Positions 18,416-31,500 of a stretch of 54,618 bases of DNA are shown in pieces. Position 1 is the first letter of the stretch; the number at the start of each line of letters is the position of its first letter. The stretch is from assembly GCA_016195825.1 (NCBI GenBank), contig JACPYV010000055.1, positions 1-54,618 of the forward strand. Direction: 5' to 3'. Made by a program: the position numbers and the translations under genes. This stretch comes from Burkholderiales bacterium. Lineage in GTDB: Bacteria > Pseudomonadota > Gammaproteobacteria > Burkholderiales > Burkholderiaceae_C. The notes beneath the pieces were generated by a model, which was given only the letters and a program-made list of their open reading frames with translations, did no database searches and had not been told where the DNA came from.

Positions 18416-19495
18416 GCGGCTCGGCGGCCTGGCGTTGCGGTCGCTGTAGTCCGTGACGGTGATGCTGCCGCCGAAGATACTGACGCCGTCCTGCATGGCC
18501 AGGCTGTCGGGCGAGGTCGACGCGCCGACCAGCACAGCGCCTGCGCCGTTCAGCGCGTGGCCGCCGCTCACGTAGCCGAACGTGAAGCCGCTGAAGCCCG
18601 CCGCGAAGGCGGCCATCTCGGTGCTCTCGAGATTGAGCACACCGCTGGTGGCGGCACCCGCCGGCGAGAAGATGGCCATGGACGTGGCCACATTGGCCGG
18701 GCGAAGCGTGACCGCACCTGTGCCGGTGATCTGCTCGGAGGCCAGGCCCAGGAAGTCGATCTCGTCGGCAGCCAGCAGAATGTTGCCGGCCGAGATGGCG
18801 GCGCCCTGCTGCAGCGCGACGGGGCCGCTGAGCACGAGCTGCGTGGCGCCACGGATGGTCAGGCTGCCGCCGGTGCCGATGGTGATGCCGTGCGAGAAGG
18901 TGACGATGCCGGTGGCGTCGATGGTCAGGTTGCCATTGACCGTGACGTCCTGGTCGAAGGTGACGTTCTGTGCGCTGGTGATGACCAGGCTGGACAGCAG
19001 GTCACCGCCAGCATTGCCCGTGCTGATGGCGCTGTGGATGCTGATGTTGCCGGTGGCGGCCAGCGTCAGCGTGTCGGTCGTGGCGCTACTGTTGCCAGCG
19101 ATGAAGTTGGTGTTGTTGCCGCCCAGCCCCAGCGAGCCGGTGACGTTGATGCCCACGGCACCGCTGATGTGCAGCGCGGCGGTGCTGAAGCCGCTGGCGT
19201 CGGTGTAGTTGCCGGTCAGTATGGTCGGGCCGGCCTGCACGTTGGCCGCCAGCGCATGCATGGTCGGCTGCGGCGCAGAGTAGGCCTGGTCCAGCGGATC
19301 GGCCAACGCGGCATCGGGCGCCAAGGCCAGGTGCACAGCCCCCAGCACCGGGTCAGCCGACAGCAGCACGCGCGGCTCCAGCGCCTCCAGGCTCCAGGCC
19401 CGGGCACTGCGTCGGGGCGACAGCGTGGCCGCGGCCTCGGCAGTCGGCCTCAGGGCCTCGCGCCAACGGCGCGGCAGCAGGGAGCGGGCTTTCAC
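18398..19495 (-). CDS. LEPR-XLL domain protein, N-terminal fragment
   Basis: 365 residues from GTG 19495. The basic start (MKARSLLPRRWREAL) leads to LEPRVLLSADP at residues 39-49, the LEPR-XLL motif found near the N-terminus of very large secreted/surface proteins; its role in targeting is presumed but not settled. After it come beta-helix-type repeats. One of these blocks (EIDFLGLASEQITGTGAVTL through DSLAMQDGVSIFGGSITV) closely parallels residues in the C-terminal third of the giant upstream protein, so the two genes share ancestry. The gene starts 46 bp after the giant's stop with a good RBS, so it is co-transcribed. The frame ends at a TGA after an out-of-frame deletion; the intact product would be ~2,700 residues. 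Confidence 0.75.
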   Translation of the reverse strand: MKARSLLPRRWREALRPTAEAAATLSPRRSARAWSLEALEPRVLLSADPVLGAVHLALAPDAALADPLDQAYSAPQPTMHALAANVQAGPTILTGNYTDASGFSTAALHISGAVGINVTGSLGLGGNNTNFIAGNSSATTDTLTLAATGNISIHSAISTGNAGGDLLSSLVITSAQNVTFDQDVTVNGNLTIDATGIVTFSHGITIGTGGSLTIRGATQLVLSGPVALQQGAAISAGNILLAADEIDFLGLASEQITGTGAVTLRPANVATSMAIFSPAGAATSGVLNLESTEMAAFAAGFSGFTFGYVSGGHALNGAGAVLVGASTSPDSLAMQDGVSIFGGSITVTDYSDRNARPPSRFARWT

Positions 19496-19541
19496 AGGGT
19501 GTTCCTTTTTTGATGAGGCAAGCCGCCAACCTGATCAGTCG
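19496..19541 (-). promoter_or_regulatory. 46-bp intergenic spacer with strong RBS for the LEPR-XLL gene
   Basis: On the minus strand an A-run leads into AAGGAA (19507-19502), six bases before the GTG start at 19495. No hairpin or T-run separates the giant's TGA (19544-19542) from it, supporting a two-gene operon. Confidence 0.7.
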
Positions 19542-22500
19542 TCAGAGGGCCAGGCTTTCCTCCCAGACATCGAAGGCAGTATCGACCGAGCGCTGCAGGC
19601 CGCTGGCAGCCGGCTGCTGCGAGCCGCTGCCGAGCAGCCAGGCACGTTCGAGTTGTTGGGCCAGGCCGAACGAAGCGTCGGACAGCAGGTCCAGCGCGGC
19701 GCCGCTGGCCGCCGGCAGGGCCCCGTCGGCGGCGCCGGCATCGGCCGTCAGCGTGGCCAGGTAGACGCTGGCGGCGCTGTCGTGCGGCATGTCACCGCCA
19801 TGCGTGGCAGTCAGCGCGACGCGGGTGGGGCCGTCCAGCAGCGAGCTCTGGCGCAGCTCGGCCAGCGGGCGCAGCGCCTGCAGCCAGGCGGCCATGTGTG
19901 CAGTCATGTCCGCCGCGCTGCCGCTGGCGCCCGGGGCGATGGGGGCGGTGGAGCCGCGCAGTGGGCTGCCGTCGGCGACGACCTGCTGATAGAGCACGCC
20001 GTTGTCCAGCAGGTTGAAGCGGGTGCGGCCGTCAGCGCCGGTGTCACGCAGCATCAGGCCGCGCTGGTCGTCGGCGTCCAGGCGGTCAACCTGAACGTCG
20101 ATGGCGGCGGCAGTGGTGGAGCTGCCAGGCGTCAGCGCCGGGCCGTGGCCGCGGATGGACAGCCAGGCGGCGTGCACGTTGACGGCTTCGTCGTTGTCGG
20201 CGTCGACGATGGTGCCGGTCAGCGCCTGTAGCAGCACACCGCCAGCACCGGCCGGACCCACAGCTTCGATACGGCCCAGCGTGATGCCGGCATCGGCCAG
20301 CGCGGTGACATCGCCGCCGTTGGTCATCAGCAGCGAGCCCGGGGCCATGGTCAGCACGCCGTGGCTGGCAATGCTGAAGTCGGCACCGGCCGCAGCGAGC
20401 GCGATCCGGCCGCTCATGGCCACGTCGCCACTTGCGTGCAGCGCGACGTGGTCGCTGAACTGCAGGCTGGCGCTGCCGCCCGCCAAGCTGAAAGTGCCGC
20501 CGGTGATGTCCAGGCCCGAGGCGGTCAGCGCACTGAGCGTGTCGGTGGACACCAGCACCTGGCCCGACGTCGTGAGGCTGACGGCACCAAAGCCGCGCAG
20601 GTTGGCCAGTGTCGCGGCGCTGAGCAGAAGGCCGTCGCCGCTCTCGGCCAGGCTGATTGCGCGGCCCGTGGCGCTGGGCTGGATGGTCAGCGCGCCGCCG
20701 GCCGAGGTCAGCGGGCCGTTCAGCGTCAGCGCGTCCACGCCCAGCGCCACGTTGCCGTGGGCGACGCTGCTGGTGCCCAGCGTGAGGCTGGTGGCGCCGT
20801 CGACGACCAGGTCGCCCTGAGCGATGACGACACCGTTCAGCACCACGCGGGTGGCGCCGATGATGTGCAAGCTGCCGCCGTCCAGCAGCAGGTCGCCATG
20901 GAATTCGACGGTGCCGCTGGCGTGGACGGTCAGGTCGCCGGTCAGGTGGACGCTGGATGCGAAGCTGACGTCGGTTGCGCCGTCGATGGCGATGCCGGCC
21001 AGCGCCGTGCTGCCGCCCACGGCGCCCAGCACGGTGACAGCGCCGTCGGCGTGCATCGTCAGCGTGTCGGGCGCGCCGCCGGCCTGGCCGTCGATGGCGC
21101 CGGTCAGCGTGATCGCGCCGTTGCCGCTACCCGCGCCCTGGCCGGCGCTGATGACGAGGTCGCCCTGCAGCGCGAGGTTGCTGTCCAGCACGACGTCACC
21201 GTCCTGGTTGATGGTCTGGGCCGGCACGTCCAGCACGGCGCCCTGGCCTTGCGCCTGCAGGCTGACCCGACCACTGCCGTCGGCCTTGACGGCCACGCCG
21301 TTGGCCGGCGCGCTGCCATCGTTCAGCACGATGCCGCCAGCCAGCGTGCGCAGGCCGATGCTGCCGTTGGCGCTGGTGATGAGGTCGCTCTGCGTCGCGT
21401 CGGTGACGGTGCTGGCCTGGCCGTTGGCAGCCAAGCGCGTGACGCTGACCGCCACGTCGTCGACGGTGACCGCGTCGGTTTCCAGGATCCAGACGCCGCC
21501 CGAGCCGCCGCGGGCCGACAGCGTGTCGACGCGGGTCTGCAGGCGGTCCGCAGCATTTGCAGTGTCGCGGCCAATGCCGCCGCCGGCGGACAGGCGCAAC
21601 ACCGGGGCCGTGACGTCGATGCGGTCGGCCGCGCCGCCAAGGATGTTGCCGCCGGCGAGCAGCGACACGGCGCGGGCGCTGCTGAGCGCGCCGAGTTGCA
21701 GGTCGCGGCCGGCAGCCAACCGCAGCGCGGCGACGGCATCGGCCGTGGCACTGCTGGCGAAGACGATGTCGCGCTGGGCCTCGGCGTCCAGGCTGTCGGC
21801 GCTGGACAGGCGCGCGTTGACGCGCAGGTCCTGGCCGGACGCGATGCTGACGGGACCGCTGACGGTGCCCACGTCGCCACCCAGCGTCAGGTCCGTGCCG
21901 CTGGCCAGGCGCAGGCCGGTACCGGCGCTCAGCGTGGCGCTGGTGTCCAGCGCGGTGCCGGCGCTGGCCAGCAGCAGGGTGTCGCTGTGCACGGCGGCCT
22001 GCAGGCTCATGGCGGCGCCACTTTGCAGCGTCACGGTGGCGCCTTGCACCGGGCCGGTCAGCGTCAGGTCGGTGCCGCTGCTCAGGGCCAGGTCGGTGCC
22101 GGCGCTCAGCGCAGCACTGGCGGCCAGGCGGGTGCCGGCGCTGGCCAGCAACTGGCCGCTGCTCTGCACGCTGGCCTGCAGGTGCAGGGCGGCGTCGCTG
22201 TGCAGCACCACGCTGCCTGCCTGGGCGGCGGCCGTCATCGTCAGATCGCCACCACTGTGCAGGCTGAGCTGGCCCTGCGCGCTGAGGCCGCCGCTGATGC
22301 TCGCGTTGCCGGTGCTGGACAGGTCCAGCGTGCGGGCCGTGAGAGCCGCGCTGACGTCCAGCGCAGCGCCAGCCTGCAGCGTGATGCCACCGCCGGCCGT
22401 GACGGCCTGCTGCACGTTCAGGTTGCCACCGGTCTGCAGTTGCAGGCTGGTGAGCTGCAGCGCCGTGCCGGTCAGGGTCAGGTCGCCCGCGTTGGAGAGG

Positions 22501-25500
22501 CTGACGCTGCCAGTGGCGGCCAGCTGGACGCCCGACACATCCGTGTGCAGGCCGCTGATGCTGCCGCCGGCGCTCAGGCTGGCGGTGGTGCCCAGCAGTT
22601 GGGTGGCCGGGGCGCCGCTGCTGGCGCGCAGGTCGCCACCGGCGGTGAGCGTGATGCCGGCCGGGCCGGTGCCGCGGGCGTCGACCTGGCCAACGGCGAT
22701 GTCGCCGCTGGCGGCCAGCGTGATTGCGCCGCCCTGGCTGCTGGCGACGGCGCTGCCGCCCATCAGCAGGCTGCCGCCGCTGACCGCCAGACCCAGACTG
22801 CCGCCCTGGGTGCCGGCGCTGGCGTCGAGGTGCAGGTCGCCGCCGCTGACCTGCAAGTGCAGGGCCTGGCTGCTGGAGACGCCGCTGAGCTGAACGGCCT
22901 GGACGGCCGCGCCGTCCACGGACAGGCTCGCGCTCAGAGAGCCAACGGTCAGCGCACCCGTCTGCGCCAGCTGCAGGCCCGCGGCGCTGGCGGCGAGCTG
23001 GCCGACGGCTATCTCGATGGGGGCGCTGGCCGTGCCGGCCGCACCGGCGGCTTGCAGCAGCAGCGAGCCGGCGGTGACGTCGACGGCGGCGTCGCCGTCC
23101 GTGACGCTGCCGCCCGCGACGATCACCGCCGCGCCCGGCGTGCGCACATCGCCGAGCGCGACGTTGCCGGCCGCGACCAGGGTCAGCGTGCCGCCGGCGG
23201 TGATGCGTTCAGCGTCGCCCATGACGATGTTCTGGCCGGCGCGCAGCTGCAGGTCGCCCGCGGCCGTGGCACCGGTCAACGCGGCATCGGACTGGCCGGC
23301 CGCCAGCACGCTGCCGTCGACCTGCACGACACCGACGCTGACGGCGCCGCTGCTGCCGATGGCGAGATTGCCGGCGCTGGCAAGGTTGAGGCTGGTGCCG
23401 GCCTGGGCGGCGACGCTGCCGGCCTGCACTTCGAGGGCGTTGCCCGTGGCGCCGATGCTGTCGGCAGCCTGCAGGCGCACGCTGGCGCCGACGACGTCGT
23501 TGCTGCCGTTGGCGTCGGCATCGAGGATCTTGCCGCCGCTGACCAGGCTGACAGCGCCGCTGCCGGCGTCGACGAGGGCGACGGTCAGGTCGGTGTCTGA
23601 CTGCAGGCGCACGTTGCCGCCGCCGCTGCTGATCTGGGCGCCATCGGCCTGAGTGATGCTGCCGCCAACGGCGCGCACATCCACCGTGCCGCCGCGCGTG
23701 ACCAGCAGGCCACCCGCGGCCTGGGCGATGTTGCCCTGGGCAACGACCGTCAGCGCGCCGCTGCCGGCGTCCACCGTGGCGTTGAGCTGCAGGCTGGGCT
23801 GTGCCAGCGCCGCCGTGTTGACGGCGATCAGCACCGGGCCGTTGCCGCTGGCGACGATGTCCTGGCTGACGGTCAGGCGGCCTTCGTGGGTGTTACCGCT
23901 GGTGATGATGAGGGCGCCATTGCCCTGGGTCTGCGCGCCGGCCATGGCGGCGCTGCTGCCCACCGCGGCGACGGCGCCGACCTCCAGGCCGTTGCCCTCG
24001 GCGACGTAGACGCCGCCGGTGGCAGAGCGCACGGCCAGCGTGTTGATCGACGTCTCGATGGCATTGCTGCCCGTGCCGATGCCGGTGCCGGCCTGCATTT
24101 GCAGGCCGCCAGCGGCGACGTTGACGGTCTGGGTGCCACCGGCTGCGTCGGTGTCGAGGATGCTGCCGGCGGTGATCAGCGCGACATTGCCGGCGCCGGC
24201 GCTAACTTGGCCCAGTTGGATGCCAGCCTGGGCCTCGATACGCTGCGTGCCGCCGGCACTGACGAGGCGAGCCGTGGCGGCCATCTGCAGCTGGCCGCCG
24301 GCGGTCAGCTCGATGTTGGACGCCGCGCCCTTGGTCTGCACACGGCTGCTGGCGCTCATGACGATGTCACTGGGCGCGAGCAGACGGATGTTGCCGACGT
24401 CGGAGGTGACCAAGCTGTTCAGGATCAGGCGCGAGCCGGCGGCCAGCGGCTGTAGCTCGATGAGGCCGTCGGCAGCGGCGCTGTTGGTGACGGTTTGATC
24501 GATGGTCAGGTCGCCGCTGAGGGTCTTGACCGACAGCGCGCCACTGCTGCCGGACACGCTCAGGCCGCCCACGCCCAGGTGCAGGGCCGAGGCTTCGATC
24601 AGGGCCAGGCCACCACTGACGGAGTTGCTGGCGGCCAGCGTGGCGACGTCGGTGCGCAGCTCCGCACCGCTGGCGCCGATGCCGGTGGCGGCCGTCAGCT
24701 TGAGGCTGTCGGTGCGAAGGTTGGCGGCGTCGCCAGTCAGGCCGTCCAGCAGCGCGCCGCCGCTGGTGCTCAGGGCGATGCTCAGGCCCGCCGAGACGAT
24801 GGACAGGTGGATGTCGCCGACCGCGTCCATGGTGACGCGGCGTGCGTCCTGGCCGCCGCCGCCGACCGAGCTGACCGTGACGCCGTCGACCATGCTGAGC
24901 GCGCCGCCGGCGGTGAACTTGACGAGGCCGCCGGGGCTGAGCACGTCGGCGCCTAGATGGATGTCGCCGCCCGCGTTGATCGTCAGCGCAGCGGCGCCCG
25001 TCGGCGCGATGCGCCCGGCGTTGCGGGTGGTGAGCGCATCCTTGGCGCTCAGCGTGATGCTGCCGGCGCCGCTGGTAACGAGCTGGTCGATCAGCAGGCT
25101 GGCACCGCTCTCGCCGCTGGCGGACAGGCTGAGGGTGCCGCCGCCCAGCGTGTAAACGCCCGCGCCACCACCCAGCACGTGGATGCCGCCGGCGACTGTG
25201 GCGAGCGAGATGGCGCCGTTGTCCGTGCTGCTGAGCTGGGCCAGGCGCTGCACATCGACGTTGCCGTCGATGGCGCTGAGCGACAGCAGTGGCGTCGCGC
25301 GGCCGGCGTTGACAGTGAGGTCGATGCTGCCGCTACCGCTGTTCTGCACATCCAGCGTGTGCACTTCCAGCGAGCCCAGGGTAACGCCGGCCCCGGCGTA
25401 GACGCTGAGGTTGACGGCGCGCAGCGCCTCGCCCAGCAGGCCGTCGGCACCGGAGTCGATCTGGCGGATGCTGCCCAGCGCCGAATACAGGCTGATGCTC

Positions 25501-28500
25501 TCGGCTTCGACGGCGTTGGCCAGCGTGATCTGGTTGGCGGCGTCCAGCGTCAGGCTGCCGTGGTCGCCCACGCGCAGCACAGCGGCCGTGATGCTGAAGT
25601 CGGCCACCGTGATGGTGCTGCCGTAGATGGCGACGTTGTCTTGGAAGGTCAGGCTGTCGAGGTCGGCGCGGGCGCCGAGGGTGACGGTGCCGGCCGTGGC
25701 CAGCGAGTGGCCGTTGCCGCCCACCAGGCCGATGACGATGCTGGAGAAGCCGTCGGCCAGCGTGCGCAGCTCGCTCATGTCGAGGTTGAGCACTCCCGAG
25801 GTGCCGACACCGCTGGGCGACCCGATGGCGATGGCCTGGCTGGGCGTGGTGGGCAGCAGCGTGAGCGTGCCGTGGCCGGAGAACTGCTCCTCGGCCATGC
25901 GCAGGTCGATCTCGTCGGCTTGCAGCAGCACGTTGCCGGCCTGGCCGGCATTCAGGCCCGACAGCGTGACGCTGCCGCGCAGGGTGATGTGCTGCGCACC
26001 GAGGATGGTGAGCTTGCCGCCGCCCAGCAGCGTGACCGAGCCGTTGAACGTGACGTTGCCGGTGGCCTCGATGACGAGGTCGCCGTTGATGATGACGTCC
26101 TGGTCGAAGCTGACGTCCTGAGCATGCAGGATGGTCAGGCTGGACAGCGCGTCGCTGGCCTCTTCGCCCGCGCCGACGCGACCGGCGATGCTCACGTTGC
26201 CGTTGACGGCGTCCAGCGTGAGCTTGTCGACCGTGCCCGGGCCGTCGCCGCCAAGGTAGTGCTGGCTGCTGCCGCCCAGCGTGATGCCACCGGCCTGCGC
26301 GGTGATGACGCGGGTACCGTGGATGCGCACAGAGTCGTTGATGGTCACGTCGCCGGCGGAGACCGTGGCGTCGGCGGACAGCGTGGTGGTGTCGCCCGAG
26401 CCGAAGATGGTCAGCGACGGCGCCAGCAGCGTAGTGCCGATGTTGACGTGGCCGCCGATGCCGTTGGTGTAGAAAACGACGTCATCCTTCAGCGTCAGGC
26501 TGCGGCCCGACGTGTCGGTGACGTTGATGGTGTTGGAGCCGCCGTCGGCCCCGAAGACCAGGCGGCCGAAGCCGTCGCGCAGCTGGGACAGGTCGTTGCG
26601 ATCCAGCAGCATGGTGCCGGCGCCGGAGCCGCCCAGGTCGCCCAGCACGATGGTGCGGTTGGGGTCGATGGTGGCGAAGCTGAGTTGGCCGCCGGCGCTG
26701 CGCACGGCCGCCGAGATGTCGACGTCATCAGCGGCGATGCTGACGGCCTCACCGTTGGCGTCCAGTGCCGAGCTGAGCACCTGCTTGCCGGACAGGCTGA
26801 CGACCTCGGTGCTGCCGCCGCGGGCGCCGTTGCCGCTACTGGCCGTGCCCAACGTGACGGTGCCGGTCGACACCATAGAGACGTTCTCGCGCTGCGAGCT
26901 GCTGGCGGCAACGAAGCCGGCGTCGATGAAGATGGCCAGCGGGCTGACGCGGAAGCCGTCGACGGACTCACCGATCTTGTTCAGCGCCGACAGGGTCAGT
27001 TGGCCGCCGGCCGTGCGCACGAAGGCGCCGCCGGCCGTGCGCAGCGCGTCCCCGTTGTGGATGCCGAACAGGGCTTCCTCGTCAGCCGTCAGGTGCGCGG
27101 CCTTCACTTCACCGGTGACCACGCCGCCGGACAGGGTCAGCTCGAAGCGGCCGCGGGCGACCAGCCGTTCCAGCACCGGGTCGAAGCTGCCGTTGCCGAG
27201 CTGATCCCAATGGGCGCCGGCGGCGGCCGTCAGGATGGAGCCCTGGACGGCGCGGATCAGGATGTTGCCGCCGCCGGTGGTGCTACCGGACGGCGAGGCG
27301 TCGACGACTGCGCCGAGGGTCACGTCGCCGAACTCGGCAGTCAGCGAAATGGCCCCGCCATGGGTCGCGATGTTCTGGCCGAGCACCAGGGCATCCCGCG
27401 GTGGCACATGGGTGGGGTCGGGATCGACGGGCGGCTGGCCGGCGTACAGCTGCAGCGTGCCGCCAGCGGTCGTGATGGGCGCCGTGGACGTGTGGATATG
27501 ACCCGCACGCGTGCTGATCTTGACGCTGCCGTTCGTGGCCGACTGGTCAATGCCCCGGATGTCGACGTCATCGACCTCGTCCAGCGAAATATCGCCGCTG
27601 CCGCTGTTGTGAAGCTCCAGCGCCGCGACCTGGATCTCGATGGGGTTGGCCCGCGTGCCGATGCCGCCCACCGACGTGATGGCCAGCAGCGCGTGCTCGG
27701 CAACGATGTCGGTGTCGCCCTCGCCGCCGTCGACGACACCGCCGGCATCGATGTGCAGCGTGCTGGCCGAGTCGCTGTGCAGCTTGCCCAGCGTGATGCG
27801 GCCGGTGGCGTCCAGCGCCAACGTGCCGCCGCCGGAGTTGACATAGGTCTCGGCCGTCATCTGGATGAAGCCGCTCTGGACGACGACGTTGCCGCTCCTG
27901 GCGCCGGCTTCCAGCCTGACGTTGCCGCTGGTGGTCTTGATGTCGGCCAGCGCGCCCAGTTCCAGGTCGGCGTAGGCGTCGAGAGTGACGCTGCCGCTGA
28001 CCGCCGTGATGGCCTGGTTGAGCAGCATGCCGCCGGCACTTGTGCTCAGCGACACGACGTTGCTGCCCGTGACCTTGAGTGCCGCGTCCACGACCATCGC
28101 GCCGCCGCTGTCGATGACGATGTCGCCGCCGCTGGTCAGGCTGTTGATGGTGACGGCGTCGCGCTCGTGCACGGTGACGCTGCCGGTGGCCTGCAGGTCG
28201 AGCGTGCCGGCGGACATGACGACGTCGATGGCGCCGCCGGCCTTCAGGCTGACGTGACGGTCGCCGAGCTTGACGCCGAGGACGGTGTCGTCCGCTGAGT
28301 CGAAGTGCTTGATGGTGATCTTGCCGCCGGCCTCGATGGTGAGGTCGCCGATGTCGCCTTCGATGTTCTCGATGACCACCGCGCCCGCGGCACGGATGAC
28401 GGCGCTGCCGCCAGCCAACTTCAGCGAGTGGATGAGCAGCGTGCCGCTGCCCTGTTGCGCCAGCTCGAAGTTGCTGGTGGCGCCGGTCAGCGTGACGGTC

Positions 28501-31500
28501 AGCTCGCTGACCGCCGTCTGCAGGCTGAGGTTGCTGCCGGCCGAGGCCTTCAGGATGCCGGCCGTCAGCAGGCCACCGGCGGTCAGGCTGTCGTGTGCGC
28601 TCAGCGTCAGCTCGCCGGTCGTGGTGACGTTGAGTGCGTCGACGATGGCGACCGAGCTGCCGGTGGAACCCAGCGTCCGGCCCAGCAGCGTGGCCCAGGT
28701 GTCGGTGCTGCTGGCGGTCTCGGAGTACAGCGTGCCGGCGTTGACGGTGACGACGTCGTCCTTGTGCAGGACGGCGGTGAAGTTGACAGTGTCGCGCTGC
28801 TTGGCCGAGGCGCCGGGCGTGACGGTCACATCCTGCGACGGCACGCTGGTGCCGGAGGCGATCTCGTGGCCGTCCAGCACATGCACGTTGCTGACGCTGA
28901 AGCCGGTGTTGATGTCGTCCGCTGTCAGCGTCAGCGTGCGCGTGGTGTCGTTGTAGCTGGCGGTGACGCGCAGCGTGCTGTTGTTGACTTGCTGCGCCAG
29001 CGCGTCGAGAACGTCGTGCCAGTTGTTGTTGGCGGTGGTGACGTCGACGCTGAAGTGCGTGGCGCCGACGTCCAGCGTGACCTGGTCGGTATCGCCCAGC
29101 GTGTTGTTGGCGAACACGACGTCGGTGATCTGCGTGCCGTTGGTGCCAGGGGCGACGACGGCCGTGGCGGCATCATTGGCTGTGATGGAGCGGGTCTTGA
29201 CGGCCGGCGTCAGCGTGATGGCGAAGGCCTGGTTGTTGGCCGTTCCGGTGAGCGTCAGCGTGGTGCCGGAGGCACTGGCGTCGGCCTCGCGCAGCGCGTC
29301 GGCGTTGACGGCATCACGCATCGCGGTGGCGAGCTGGCTGCCGCTCATGGTCGCGTCGGTCAGCACGCCGTAGTTGCGCGCACCGACCTTGAAGGCGTAC
29401 ATGGTCTGCGGCAGCGGACTGGACGACAGCTGCACGGCACTGACCTGCTTGTGGGTCGCGTCGGCCGCAGTGGACGTGCTCTGCGTGGCCTGGTCGGTGA
29501 CCGACACGGTGCCGACGCTGAAGGCCGTGTTGTCGGCTTGGCCCTGCAGCCACAACGTGCGGTTGGTAACCGGGTCGACAGCCAGGCGGGTATCGCTGGT
29601 GGTGATGCCAGTGGTGGCCGTGAAGCCGCCGGTCAGCAAGATGGTGGTACCTGACGCACTGGCGGCCAAGCTGCTGTCCTGGTCGATCTGGCCTGCCAGC
29701 AGCTGTGCCAACTCGGCCGCGGTGGCGCCGGCGCTCGGCGTGACCGTGAAGACCTTGTTCGCGCCGGCCGGGTCGACGGTGACGCTGAAGGCGGTGCTGC
29801 CGTTGATGGCCGAAGCGCTCAGCGTGGACAGGTCGATGACGCGTTCGGCCGCGTCGATGCCGGCGTTGGCGTCGACGCGCGCGGCCAGCACCTGTAGCAC
29901 GCTGGCGAAGTCACCAGCCATGACGGTGGCGCCGCCGGCCACGTCGTTCAAGTGGGCCGTGTAGGTCACCCCACCGGCGGTGACGCTGTAGGTCTTGAAA
30001 CCGTCGACGCCGTAGTCGTCGGCAAAGACGATGGCGGTCTGCTGCTTGGCGTCGATGCCGGCAGCGATCAGAGGCGTGCCGGCGTCGCCCACGGTGCTGG
30101 GGCCGGCGCTCTGAGCCGGCGTCAGCGCCAGCGTGAACGCAGTGTTGACGGCCTTGGCGGTCAGCGTGACGACGGCGCCGCTGGCCGTGGCCGTGACGGT
30201 GGCGATGGGATCGGCGTTGACCGCGTCGCGCATCAGCACCGCCAGTTCGTCGCCGGTCGGGCTGGCGTCGGCTGCCACGGAGTAGTTGCGGCTGCCGATG
30301 CTGAAGGTGTAGGTGGCCGACGGCAGCGGCGCGGCGGACACCGAGACCTGCGTGACCTGGGCATGGGTCGCATCGGCGGCTGTCGTCGTGCTCTGCGTCG
30401 GCACGTCCTTGATGGTGACGTTGCTGACCGTGAACGGCGTATTGGCAGATTCGGCCAGCAGCCACAGCGTCTGGCCGGCGTCGACCTGCAGGTGGCTGTC
30501 GCTCGCGGTGACCGCGGTGGCGACCGTCGTACCACCGGTGATCAGGACGGTGCTGCCGAACGAGGTGGCGACCAGCCCGGCATCGGCGTCAATGGCGCTG
30601 GCCAGGTTGTGGGCCACGGTGGCGAGCGTCTGGCCGGCGGTGGGCGTGATCGTGAATGGGCTGCCGGCGGCACCAGCGACGGTGACCGTGTAGCTCTGCA
30701 CGCCGTCGAAGCTGGCCGGGTTCAGCGTGGACAGGTCGACCGTGTGCTCGGCGGCGTCGACATGCAGGCCGGCGTCAGCGTCGAACAGCGCGGCCATCAC
30801 CTTCAGCACCGAGCTGAAATCGCCTGCCGTGGCGGTGACGCCGCCGGCGCTGTCGCCCACCTTGACGTCATGCGTGACACCACCCACGGTGACGCTATAG
30901 AGCTTGTGGCTGTCGGTGCCGAAGTCGGACGTGAACTGGACCGCGCTGAGCTGCTTGTCGATGCTGCCCGCGGGCTGCAGTGGCGTGTCGGGATCGCCCA
31001 CGGTCGCCGACTGGCCGGCGCTGGTGCGCGTGGCGGCCGTCGCGCTGATTGCAAAGCTGACGTTGTTGGTCGTGCCGGTCAGCGTCAGCACGGCGCCGCT
31101 GGCGGACGCGGTCGCAGCATGGCTGCTGTCGGCCGTGACGGCGGCAGCCAGACCGGCGGCCAGCTCGGTGCCGGTGGGCGTGCTGTCGGTGACGAAGCTG
31201 TAGCTGCGCGTGCCGACGGTGACCTTGTAGAGCGTTTCGGCCAGCGGCGTGGCGGCGAAGTTGACGGTGCTGACCTGCTTGACGCTCGCGCCGGCGGCGG
31301 TGGGAGTGGCGGTGGTCGGCGTGTCGGTGATGCTGACGTCGCCCACCGTGAACGCCACGTTGTCCTGCTGGCCCACCAGCCAGATCTCGCGCGAAGTGCT
31401 CGGATCCACGCGCAGGTGGCTGTCGCTGGTGGTGATGCTGGTGCTGCCATCGACGCCGTCGATCAGCAGGATGGTGCTGCCCTGGGCGACGGCGACGTAG

